Assembly: GCA_937902905.1 (NCBI GenBank)
Contig: CALELW010000272.1
Location: forward strand, 1-14,883
DNA: 14,883 nucleotides
From: an uncultured Clostridium sp.
GTDB lineage: Bacteria; Bacillota; Clostridia; Lachnospirales; Lachnospiraceae
Reading direction: 5' to 3'
The translations under genes and the position numbers were made by a program. The stretch's first letter is position 1, and every line of letters begins with the position of its first letter. A model generated the notes under the pieces. That model made no database searches and had not been told where the DNA came from. It saw only the letters and a list, made by a program, of their open reading frames with translations. Shown one piece after another: positions 7,594 to 14,692 of this stretch.

Positions 7594-9228
7594 ATGGCTG
7601 AGAAAAAATATATGATAATTGATGGCATTCGTGCCGAGTTTACGGATGAAAAAAATATTTTGCAGGTCATTCATAAAGTGGGGATTCATGTACCGACCTT
7701 TTGTTACTATTCGGATATGTCCATTTATGGTGCCTGCCGTATGTGTGTGGTAGAAGATGAGAGAGGAGGCATTATTGCTTCTTGTTCGACGCCGCCGAAA
7801 AATAAAATGGTAATTAAAACAAATACCGGTCGTCTGCATGATTACCGCAAGATGATTCTGGAGCTTTTACTGGCATCTCATTGCAGAGATTGTACCGTAT
7901 GTGAGAAAAATGGAAACTGCCGTTTGCAGATGTTAGCGGCACGCTTCCGTCTGACGGATGTGAGATTTCCGAATACGCATCCGGAGCGGATGATTGACGA
8001 TTCTTCGCTTTCGATTGTGCGTGACCCAAGTAAATGTATTTTATGTGGTGACTGTGTGCGTATGTGTAATGAAGTGCAGCATGTTGGAGCAATTGATTTT
8101 GCAAACCGTGGCGCAAATATGGTTGTCACACCGGCATTTAACCGAAAAATTGCTGAGACAGACTGTGTGAACTGTGGACAGTGTGCAGCCGTTTGTCCGA
8201 CGGCGGCAATTACCATAAAGAAAGACTTAAAGCAGGTTTGGCAGGCTCTGTATGCTCCGAATAAGCGTGTTGTTGCACAGGTTGCACCAGCGGTTCGTGT
8301 TGCGATTGGCGAAGAGTTTGGGTTAAAACCGGGCAAAAACTCAATTGGTAAAATTTATACCGCACTTCGCATGTGTGGATTTGATACTGTATTTGACACA
8401 AGTGTGGCAGCTGATTTAACAATTGTGGAAGAGGCAGCAGAACTTGTACGCAAATTGGAAAATGGCGAAAATACATATCCAAACGGAAACAAATATCCAT
8501 TATTTACTTCCTGCTGTCCGGGCTGGGTCCGCTTTGTGGAGACAAAACACCGTGACATGCTTCCTTATGTTTCTACGTGTAAATCGCCAATGGAAATGTT
8601 TGGCGCAGTAATTAAAGAATATTACAAACCGGCAGATAAAGAAGCCGGCTTAGAAACGGTATCGGTTGCGGTTATGCCGTGTGTAGCAAAGAAATATGAG
8701 GCGGACAGAGACGAATTTAAGCGAAATGATGTGCCGGATGTGGATTATGTAATCACAACCAAAGAACTGATTCTTATGATTAAAGAATTGGGAATCCAGT
8801 TTGATGAAATCGAGCCAAGTGCGCCGGATATGCCGTTTAGCATTTACTCCGGAGCAGGCGTTATTTTCGGTGTAACCGGTGGTGTTACAGAAGCAGCACT
8901 CCGTCATGTGGCAGCACAGGATAATGAGACGATGCGCCAGTTAGAGTATACCGGTATCCGTGGCCTCGAAGGTGTCAAAGTGGCTGAGGTTGAAATCGGC
9001 GAAAAAACACTGCGAATCGGCGTCGTAAACGGTCTTGGAAATGCGGATAATTTGATTGAAAAGATTCGTTCCGGCGAAGAACATTTCGATTTTGTCGAGG
9101 TTATGGCGTGTCCATATGGATGTATCGGCGGTGCCGGTCAGCCATTTGGCTATCAGTCCGTTCTACCGGAATGTATAAAGCAGACAAATCTGCGATTATT
9201 AAACGCTCCGGCGAAAATCCGGTCGTGA
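7594..9228 (+). CDS. hydA: HydA: [FeFe]-hydrogenase catalytic subunit, C-terminus frameshifted
   Basis: The frame encodes 544 residues. It has an N-terminal [2Fe-2S] ferredoxin domain (C37, C48, C51, C64), a His-ligated [4Fe-4S] site (H96, C100, C103, C109) and two [4Fe-4S] clusters (C148/151/154/158, C191/194/197/201). The H-cluster domain has all three signatures: TSCCPGW (C307, C308), MPCVAKKYEADR (C363) and MACPYGCIGGAGQP (C506, C510). These catalyse reversible H2 formation. After GQPFGYQS the frame loses family resemblance (VLPECIKQTNLRLLN...) and stops at 9228. The expected small-subunit-type C-terminus is present one frame over, up to 9308. All cluster ligands survive, but the truncated end would probably destabilise the fold. 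With the shift corrected the protein would be about 571-575 residues. The start has AGGAGGTG five bases ahead and lies two bases after hydB. Confidence 0.93.
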   Translation: MAEKKYMIIDGIRAEFTDEKNILQVIHKVGIHVPTFCYYSDMSIYGACRMCVVEDERGGIIASCSTPPKNKMVIKTNTGRLHDYRKMILELLLASHCRDCTVCEKNGNCRLQMLAARFRLTDVRFPNTHPERMIDDSSLSIVRDPSKCILCGDCVRMCNEVQHVGAIDFANRGANMVVTPAFNRKIAETDCVNCGQCAAVCPTAAITIKKDLKQVWQALYAPNKRVVAQVAPAVRVAIGEEFGLKPGKNSIGKIYTALRMCGFDTVFDTSVAADLTIVEEAAELVRKLENGENTYPNGNKYPLFTSCCPGWVRFVETKHRDMLPYVSTCKSPMEMFGAVIKEYYKPADKEAGLETVSVAVMPCVAKKYEADRDEFKRNDVPDVDYVITTKELILMIKELGIQFDEIEPSAPDMPFSIYSGAGVIFGVTGGVTEAALRHVAAQDNETMRQLEYTGIRGLEGVKVAEVEIGEKTLRIGVVNGLGNADNLIEKIRSGEEHFDFVEVMACPYGCIGGAGQPFGYQSVLPECIKQTNLRLLNAPAKIRS

Positions 9229-9308
9229 GCCAGCTCTACGAAAATGGAGTCTTGAAAGGAAGAAGCCATGAACTTCTGCATGTAAATTATTTGAAAGCGG
9301 AAGAGTAA
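9159..9308 (+). pseudogene. hydA: Out-of-frame C-terminal segment of HydA (small-subunit-like domain)
   Basis: In the frame one base behind hydA, translation gives RSTGMYKADKSAIIKRS, then GENPVVSQLYENGVLKG and RSHELLHVNYLKAEE, ending at TAA 9306-9308. This matches the conserved end of [FeFe] hydrogenases (GxYxxDxxxxIKRSxENP, LLKG, HELLHxxY). It has no ribosome site of its own and makes no sense as a separate gene. A net loss of one base (modulo three) near 9154-9168 would explain it: either one C from the CC at 9158-9159, or deletion between short direct repeats. Confidence 0.85.
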
Positions 9309-9327
9309 GGGAAAAGTAAGGAAATAG

Positions 9328-9384
9328 AAAAAGCCCATTCGTATTGAGATAGGATAATGTTTGTCTCTTGCGGATGGGCTTTTT
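9328..9384 (+). terminator. Intrinsic terminator of the hydCBA operon
   Basis: AAAAAGCCCAT (9328-9338) pairs perfectly with ATGGGCTTTTT (9374-9384). The stem can extend inward through CGTATTGAGA/TCTCTTGCG with mismatches, and a T-run ends it. The A-run on the other side would let it work in both directions. It insulates the accessory island from the hydrogenase operon. Confidence 0.88.
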
Positions 9385-9427
9385 GTCGCCTTTAATGCGA
9401 CAAAGGATAGAAAAATTGTGATATAAT
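9385..9427 (+). promoter_or_regulatory. Island promoter 1: palindrome GTCGC-N7-GCGAC plus TATAAT
   Basis: GTCGC (9385-9389) and GCGAC (9397-9401) form a palindrome that extends to TTTGTCGC/GCGACAAA. A perfect TATAAT lies at 9422-9427, 37 bases from the palindrome start. The palindrome centre falls near -41 relative to the expected transcript start, and the -35 region is poor (GACAAA at 17-base spacing). The same arrangement occurs at 10084 and 14624, so it reads as a binding site for a shared activator rather than a chance hairpin. It lies right beside the hyd terminator. Confidence 0.7.
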
Positions 9428-9450
9428 GAAGCATAAAGGAGGCGATTAAT

Positions 9451-10062
9451 TTGGCAGATAAAAAAATACTAAAAGAGGTAGAGGCATATATTGAAAAATA
9501 TTATATACCGGATAATGATGATATTAAACTGGATAAAGAAATGCGAACAGTTTTTGAGCGCATAACCGCTTTTCGGGAAAAGAAAGCGGAGAGAAAGCGT
9601 GCGAAGGAACAGACAACAGAAAATATAGATTTTGATGTTGCAAGCATGAGAAAAAAGAAAATTACAAATGGTATGTATTCTACAATGTCTACAAATCGTA
9701 ATATAGAAGATTTGATGGCTCAGATGGAAGAAACTTTTTCACAACGATTGTTGAGATTGATAGATGAAAGAAATTTGAAGGATTCCGAAGTATATACAAA
9801 AGCATATGTAGATCGAAGGCATTTTTCTAAGATTAGGAAAGATGTGAACTATACACCAAATAAGAAAACGGTACTTGCTTTTACAATTGCGTTGCAATTG
9901 TCTTTGGATGAGGCAAAAGATTTGCTGGCTTCTGCCGGATATGCACTGTCAAGGAGTTCTAAAATGGATATTATTGTTGCATACTTTTTGCAGAATAAAA
10001 TATATGACATGTTTGAAATTAATGACGTGTTATATGCTTATGAACAGCCGATTTTTGAATGA
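9451..10062 (+). CDS. 203-aa protein with XRE-like helix-turn-helix C-terminal module, unknown function
   Basis: Translation starts at TTG 9451, eight bases after AAGGAGG (9436-9442); no ATG fits the ribosome site. Residues 1-60 are charged and probably helical (ERITAFREKKAERKRAKEQ). A linker follows, then from about 94 to the end a compact module: FSQRLLRLIDERNLKDSEVY, YVDRRHFSKIRKD, then KKTVLAFTIALQLSLDEAKDLL and a C-terminal YDMFEINDVLYAYEQP. Residues 109-131 resemble an XRE-type helix-turn-helix and what follows fits its helical bundle. I recall similar C-terminal modules joined to other domains, such as macro domains, in clostridial proteins, but cannot verify that here. It is transcribed alone from island promoter 1 and is a candidate for the regulator recognising the shared palindrome. 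It could equally be an effector whose module binds a partner. Confidence 0.65.
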   Translation: MADKKILKEVEAYIEKYYIPDNDDIKLDKEMRTVFERITAFREKKAERKRAKEQTTENIDFDVASMRKKKITNGMYSTMSTNRNIEDLMAQMEETFSQRLLRLIDERNLKDSEVYTKAYVDRRHFSKIRKDVNYTPNKKTVLAFTIALQLSLDEAKDLLASAGYALSRSSKMDIIVAYFLQNKIYDMFEINDVLYAYEQPIFE

Positions 10063-10083
10063 GTTAGTAAGATAATACAATAT

Positions 10084-10127
10084 GTCGCCTATCATGCGAC
10101 CAGCTTTGTAAGTTCAGTGGATATAAT
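10084..10127 (+). promoter_or_regulatory. Island promoter 2: palindrome GTCGC-N7-GCGAC plus TATAAT
   Basis: GTCGC (10084-10088) and GCGAC (10096-10100) flank CCTATCA-like spacer bases (CTATCAT), and TATAAT is at 10122-10127, 38 bases from the palindrome start. There is no recognisable -35 box, which suggests dependence on an activator bound at the palindrome, centred near -42. It drives the VWA-NYN-helicase operon, whose first ATG is at 10160. Confidence 0.7.
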
Positions 10128-10159
10128 GTGATTACAATAAATCAAAGGAGGTTACTCAC

Positions 10160-10828
10160 ATGAATATGGACTTAACAGAGCTGGTTTTTATTTTGGATAG
10201 AAGCGGTTCTATGGGGGGATTGGAGAGCGATACCATAGACGGCTTTAACAGAATGATTGCTCGTCAAAAGAAAGAAGAAAAAGAAGTTAATGTTACAACA
10301 ATTTTATTTGATGACGAAGTTGAAGTGATTCATGATCGTTTTCCTATTGAAATTATTGAACCGTTAACAGAAAAGGAATACTTTGTGCGGGGATGTACGG
10401 CACTTCTTGATGCGGTTGGAACTGGAATTGAAAAAATAGATAATGTTCAAAAACATCTGCCGGAACAGCATAGAGCCGGAAAAGTTATATTTGTAATTAC
10501 AACGGATGGCTTAGAAAATTCCAGTATAGAGTATAGCTACGAACAAATCCGAAGAAAAATTGAGGCAAAGAAAGAGTGTGGCTGGGAATTCTTATTTTTA
10601 GGAGCCAACATTGATGCAGGCAGGGAGGCGGAAAAGATTGGAATTAACAGAAATCGTTCTGTAACTTATGAAAATGATTCAGAAGGAATTGCGGTTAATT
10701 TTGAAGCGGTTGGGCGAGCACTTAGTAAAGCGGTAACATGTGAGAGTGCGACAGATTTTTTTGAGGATGATTGGAAAGATGATATTGTCAAGTATCGTGA
10801 AACGGCAGAAAAAGAAAGAAGGAGCTAG
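10160..10828 (+). CDS. Stand-alone VWA-domain protein with intact MIDAS (TerY-like)
   Basis: The 222 residues form essentially one von Willebrand factor A domain. The metal-ion-dependent adhesion site is complete: D13-x-S15-x-S17 (LDRSGSMGG), T80 (RGCTALLDAVG) and D116 (TTDGLEN). No signal peptide or membrane segment is visible, so it is cytoplasmic. Small soluble VWA proteins of this kind (TerY-like) act as metal-dependent scaffolds in bacterial stress and tellurium-resistance-type clusters, usually with other enzymes nearby. It is the first gene of an operon with a nuclease-like and a helicase gene; its TAG ends three bases before the next ATG. Its role here is inferred to be assembly or gating of that machinery. 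AAAGGAGG lies ahead of the ATG. The domain call is firm and the function is not. Confidence 0.88.
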   Translation: MNMDLTELVFILDRSGSMGGLESDTIDGFNRMIARQKKEEKEVNVTTILFDDEVEVIHDRFPIEIIEPLTEKEYFVRGCTALLDAVGTGIEKIDNVQKHLPEQHRAGKVIFVITTDGLENSSIEYSYEQIRRKIEAKKECGWEFLFLGANIDAGREAEKIGINRNRSVTYENDSEGIAVNFEAVGRALSKAVTCESATDFFEDDWKDDIVKYRETAEKERRS

Positions 10829-10831
10829 GAT

Positions 10832-11260
10832 ATGTATTTTTTAGTGGATTTTGAGAATGTGCATAGCGAAGGGCTGCGGGGAGTAGAGTTTTTGCAAAAA
10901 GGTGATTATCTAACACTGTTTTATAGTAAGGCGGCCAATGTTTGCGAACAACGTTATTTGAAACAGATTTTAAATTCTGGTTGTACTTTTGATACCTGCA
11001 AATTGGCTAGAACCGGAAAAAATGGTTTAGATTTTTATATTGCTACACGAGTAGGAGAGTTTTATGGAAATGGGAAAACAGATAGGGTAGCAATAATTAG
11101 TAAAGATCAAGGTTATAAAGCGGTACGAGATTATTGGGATGCAAGGCTAGAAGCTAATAATAGAATCATTATTGGAAGTTCTATTGAAAAAAGCCTGATA
11201 TGGAGTATATTCATGGTGTGCTTTCAAAACGCAATGTTCCACACACTTTTTATAATTTAG
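10832..11260 (+). CDS. NYN/PIN-like nuclease domain protein, C-terminal tail out of frame
   Basis: Residues 1-120 resemble a NYN-type PIN domain: LVDFENVHSEGLRG at 4-17 with D6 and N9, FYSKAANVCEQRYL, GKNGLDFYIATRVGE with D67, and IISKDQGYKAVRDYW with D92. These acidic residues are the expected metal ligands of a ribonuclease active site. After GSSIEK (115-120) the frame degenerates into SLIWSIFMVCFQNAM and stops at 11260, overlapping the helicase frame by 61 bases. An A6 run at 11187-11192 sits exactly where frames would switch. A -1 slip, or one lost A, would continue as KKPDMEYIHGVLSKRN into the helicase, giving a fused protein of about 1230 residues. It shares an operon with the VWA gene three bases upstream, with AAGGAG as ribosome site. 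RNA or DNA substrate is unknown. Confidence 0.8.
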   Translation: MYFLVDFENVHSEGLRGVEFLQKGDYLTLFYSKAANVCEQRYLKQILNSGCTFDTCKLARTGKNGLDFYIATRVGEFYGNGKTDRVAIISKDQGYKAVRDYWDARLEANNRIIIGSSIEKSLIWSIFMVCFQNAMFHTLFII

Positions 11261-14200
11261 ACTTAACAAATAGATATTTGCGAAGTCAATTGGAAGAATA
11301 TGAAATGCCCCTTCAGGAAAAAGTGTTTGTTCCGGAAAATTGGAACAAAGACCATCCCATGTGTCCAATTCATGAAGAGGAATTGTTTGAAATGCCATGT
11401 TGCAGAACATATAAAGATAGAAAGGTAACATTTACCGGATATTATTGTGAGCAGTGTGGTAAAATTTTAATTCGGAAAGCTTACGCAATTGATTTGGAAG
11501 ATGAATGTGCAAAGAATGGGGTTCCGGTGATTGAGCATGACTCACTGATAAAGAAAAAGCCACAAAAACACCAAATCCCTGTTAAGGAGATTAAGCCGGA
11601 ATATATCATAGAAGAGGGGAAACGGTCACCATATCAGTATAATTATACGGCAAATTGCTATAAATTGACGGAGGAAGATACGGTTGTTGTATCGGATTCA
11701 ATTTACTGTACTTTATCGGGACATAATACAGATGAGGTTTTAGTGCTGATTATGCTTCAGGAGAAAAATGGAACTAAGAAAGCCTACATGTTTATGGTTG
11801 GATATTGTCCGCAATGCCAGAAATATTATATGGATGTGGAAGATTATAAAGCTGCTTATCGTTATGGAAGATTGGAGACAACGATAATAAGTGATTTTGA
11901 TGATGTGGATTTTATGATAACCTCTGGTGAGGTGTTTGCGCTGGAACGAAAGCATTTAGAAAATGTAGAACATGATATTGACACATCAATAAAAGCTATT
12001 AAGAGCAGTCCTGATTATATTTCACAGTATGCAATTGATATAGATGGTGCATTAGCTGGTGGTGGCTTAACATTTGCCAAAGCTGCAAGTAAAATGAAGT
12101 ATGGAAAACGATTAGAAGAGTTAGACAGTTATATATCGAGACCATATATGTATCGTGTGGACATTTCCGCTGATGGAGAGACTGAGACTTATTATATTGG
12201 GGCGACTGATATTGTTTTGAATGATAAAAAAGTGGTTATTTCCGCAAACAGTGATTTTGGTTATGAATTGATTAATTACCAGACAACAAAAGTGCAGCAT
12301 AATGGGAAAAAATATGCGATTAATCTTTCAAGACAATTTGAAATAAATCATGCAATATTATATGGTTATCAGAATTTAAGAACGGACGAGGATATGATTT
12401 TCAAGAATGGGATAACAGATCCCTTTTTGGTGCGTGTACTTAACATGCGAAAAAGACAGCACAGCCTTACGGATATTTTTGTTACGATTCAGGAGAATCA
12501 AAATAAAATAGTTAATGCTCCATTTAATCAAAATATTGTTGTTCAAGGATGTGCAGGTTCAGGAAAAACAATGGTATTATTGCATAGACTTTCCAGATTA
12601 AAATATCAACAGAAATCGTTTGACTTTACAAAAAATGCAATGATATTAACTCCAAACGATCAGTTCAGCCTACATATTAAGGGCTTGGCAGAAGGTTTGC
12701 AGATTGGCAATATTGCAAGAGTTTCCATTGAACAATATTATATTGAGATGCTGGTTGAATACGATTCTGTGTTTAAACCAAACAATAAAGTGGTTTCAGA
12801 GATGTTAGTCCGGCAGGATTTCGTAAATTATATTTATTCTGATCAGTTTGCTACAAAGTTTATGAAGGTATATGACAAAGTGATTTCAGAAAGAAATGCA
12901 TTAATTGAAATTTTAGATAATCTTGCTGATGCGATGGGGGAAGAGAGAAGAACAATTTCAGATGATGATGATTCTCGTGTTGTACAACAAATGCAATTTG
13001 CAGTAGAGGCGTTAGATACTATTGTTAAAATGGAAGATCAAAAGATTTTTCTTGCCAAGAATGAATTGGATAAAGTGAATCATCGTAAGAATTTCTTAGA
13101 AACACAGCTTCCAGAAAAGGAGAAATCAGCTGCAAGTATTGTCAATGAGGCAGTTCCACGTGTTGCGGAGAAAGTTCGTATATATTTGGAAGGAAAACAA
13201 AGAGCTATTTCAGAGTTGGAAGAACAGATGAACAGTGTGGCTTCCGAACTTAGTCAGGTGCAGTCAACGGTTATTATGTTTGGAAAAAAAGCACGTATCG
13301 AGCAGCTGGAAAATGAGATTGCTGAAATGCAGAAAAATATTAACCGTGCTACAAATAAAATGGATGCAGAAATTGTGGTTTTAAAAATGCCATTAAATGG
13401 GAGAAACGAAGATGAGTTGATTGACTGGATGAGTCAGGTCGCATTATATGTTAAAGAATGTCAGGACGAGGTGAGATTGTGTAAAAGAACAAAGCAAGAA
13501 TACTTCAACTTTGTATCTGAAATGCATGAAATTGACAGTGAAATTGAAAATGCTCAGGAGAAATTTCACCAGTTGGAGATAGCAAAATATAGTACAGAAG
13601 TGAGAAATGCTATAAAGAATTTATATGAAAAGATAGATACGTATTCTGTGCTTGGAACGTATCAAATGGTATTTGAAGAAACGGTACGTGATTTTAAGGA
13701 GGCCCATAAAATAAAAAATATTGTTGGTAAATGTCATAGATTTGATTTGTATGCACAACTCATTTTTGCAATGAAGTATTATAAGCATGTAAATGGCTCG
13801 GTACAATTTATGTGTGTAGATGAAGGACAAGATGTTGCTATTAATGAATATAGACTTATAAGTCGTTTAAATCAGCGGAAAGTTGTGTTTAATATATTTG
13901 GTGATACGAACCAGTTGATAAAACCAGGAAGAGGTATTTCGGATTGGAGTGTTGTCGAGGATGAATTATCAGCAAGTAAATTCGTATTGAATGAGAACTA
14001 TCGAAATACAAATCAGATTACTAAGCTTTGTAATACATGTTTTGAGATGGATGTTTTGCAGACTGGTGTGGATGGGGCAAGCGTTAGAGAGATATCACGA
14101 AGCGAACTTGAAAAAGAATTATCAGTATGGAATGATAGAACTGAACGTGTGGCAATTCTTCTACCAAGAGGAGTGAAGAAAAAACAGTATCTGCATATGG

Positions 14201-14535
14201 AAATGTTGTCAGAAGAGATTCAAAATTCCATTGGAGAAGAAATTGATGCAGGAAAGATTGCTGTTATGTATGTAGATGAAGTGAAAGGTATTGAATTTGA
14301 CAGGGTGTTTGTTGTTGATAATAAAATGTCTCGTAATGAAAAGTACATTGCATATACGCGTGCGTTGTCGAATTTGATAGTAGTTGTAGATGATAATGTT
14401 CCAGACTATGATGATGGTTCTGATAATTCGATGGGACAGGAGAAAAAACAGAAACACAGTGATATAAAAGAAAGTGTATACAAATGGAATTCTAATGGAA
14501 AATTGGAAAGTTTGGTAGAAGAAGGGGAGATTTGA
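11200..14535 (+). CDS. Large zinc-ribbon plus HelD/UvrD-like superfamily 1 helicase
   Basis: This frame encodes 1111 residues. The N-terminal half has zinc-ribbon-like cysteine sets, C55-x2-H58 with C83-x2-C86 (YYCEQCGK) and C203-x2-C206 (GYCPQCQKYY), then a region of no recognised family. The helicase core starts with a HelD-like Q-motif region (IQENQNKIVNAP) and Walker A GCAGSGKT at 450-457. A long coiled-coil insert spans about 580-770. Then come Walker B DEGQD at 874-878, GDTNQ, NENYRN near 934, KGIEFDRV near 1029 and YIAYTRAL with R1054. These are all the SF1A motifs, so ATPase and translocase activity are likely. HelD proteins act on RNA polymerase and UvrD on DNA; which applies here is open. 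No ribosome site precedes ATG 11200; a weak one (GGAAG) precedes ATG 11305. It probably depends on coupling or frame fusion with the NYN gene. Confidence 0.85.
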   Translation: MEYIHGVLSKRNVPHTFYNLDLTNRYLRSQLEEYEMPLQEKVFVPENWNKDHPMCPIHEEELFEMPCCRTYKDRKVTFTGYYCEQCGKILIRKAYAIDLEDECAKNGVPVIEHDSLIKKKPQKHQIPVKEIKPEYIIEEGKRSPYQYNYTANCYKLTEEDTVVVSDSIYCTLSGHNTDEVLVLIMLQEKNGTKKAYMFMVGYCPQCQKYYMDVEDYKAAYRYGRLETTIISDFDDVDFMITSGEVFALERKHLENVEHDIDTSIKAIKSSPDYISQYAIDIDGALAGGGLTFAKAASKMKYGKRLEELDSYISRPYMYRVDISADGETETYYIGATDIVLNDKKVVISANSDFGYELINYQTTKVQHNGKKYAINLSRQFEINHAILYGYQNLRTDEDMIFKNGITDPFLVRVLNMRKRQHSLTDIFVTIQENQNKIVNAPFNQNIVVQGCAGSGKTMVLLHRLSRLKYQQKSFDFTKNAMILTPNDQFSLHIKGLAEGLQIGNIARVSIEQYYIEMLVEYDSVFKPNNKVVSEMLVRQDFVNYIYSDQFATKFMKVYDKVISERNALIEILDNLADAMGEERRTISDDDDSRVVQQMQFAVEALDTIVKMEDQKIFLAKNELDKVNHRKNFLETQLPEKEKSAASIVNEAVPRVAEKVRIYLEGKQRAISELEEQMNSVASELSQVQSTVIMFGKKARIEQLENEIAEMQKNINRATNKMDAEIVVLKMPLNGRNEDELIDWMSQVALYVKECQDEVRLCKRTKQEYFNFVSEMHEIDSEIENAQEKFHQLEIAKYSTEVRNAIKNLYEKIDTYSVLGTYQMVFEETVRDFKEAHKIKNIVGKCHRFDLYAQLIFAMKYYKHVNGSVQFMCVDEGQDVAINEYRLISRLNQRKVVFNIFGDTNQLIKPGRGISDWSVVEDELSASKFVLNENYRNTNQITKLCNTCFEMDVLQTGVDGASVREISRSELEKELSVWNDRTERVAILLPRGVKKKQYLHMEMLSEEIQNSIGEEIDAGKIAVMYVDEVKGIEFDRVFVVDNKMSRNEKYIAYTRALSNLIVVVDDNVPDYDDGSDNSMGQEKKQKHSDIKESVYKWNSNGKLESLVEEGEI

Positions 14536-14560
14536 TAACTCGATCACTGTTGAAATTTTG

Positions 14561-14602
14561 CATCTATAACATTTTTACTTTAACATAAAAATGTTATGGA
14601 TG
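14561..14602. other. Long stem-loop after the helicase gene
   Basis: CATCTATAACATTTTT (14561-14576) pairs with AAAAATGTTATGGATG (14587-14602) over 16 positions with one T.G wobble, around a 10-base loop. The T-run lies inside the 5' arm and none follows on the top strand, so it is an unusual terminator at best. It may protect the 3' end of the operon mRNA. It sits between the helicase stop and island promoter 3. Confidence 0.5.
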
Positions 14603-14623
14603 GTAAAAAAACATAAGGCAGAT

Positions 14624-14667
14624 GTCGCTTTGCTTGCGGCTACAAGGTGGCTTGGGAGAGATAAAAT
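14624..14667 (+). promoter_or_regulatory. Island promoter 3: palindrome GTCGC-N7-GCGGC plus TAAAAT
   Basis: GTCGC (14624-14628) and GCGGC (14636-14640) are separated by the same seven bases as the two sites upstream, with one half-site change. TAAAAT at 14662-14667 lies 38 bases from the palindrome start, as in promoter 2. It is the weakest of the three as a palindrome, but the conserved spacing supports it. It would drive the gene starting at 14693. Confidence 0.55.
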
Positions 14668-14692
14668 ATAGGCAAAACGGAGGTGCGTATTA

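Noticed and set aside
5227..9228. NADH dehydrogenase (complex I NuoEFG) reading of the three-gene set
   Set aside because: The third protein has the three H-cluster motifs of [FeFe] hydrogenase and no NuoG-type molybdopterin-like domain, and no other nuo genes follow.
9108..9308. Open frame that could be read as a separate 66-aa gene
   Set aside because: Only its second part resembles anything, and that is the HydA C-terminus. The ATG at 9108 lies inside the hydA H-cluster motif and has no ribosome site.
9382..9404. TTTGTCGC/GCGACAAA as a second stem of the hyd terminator
   Set aside because: The same palindrome recurs at the same distance from -10 boxes at two other promoters, where no terminator lies beside it, so a regulatory site explains it better.
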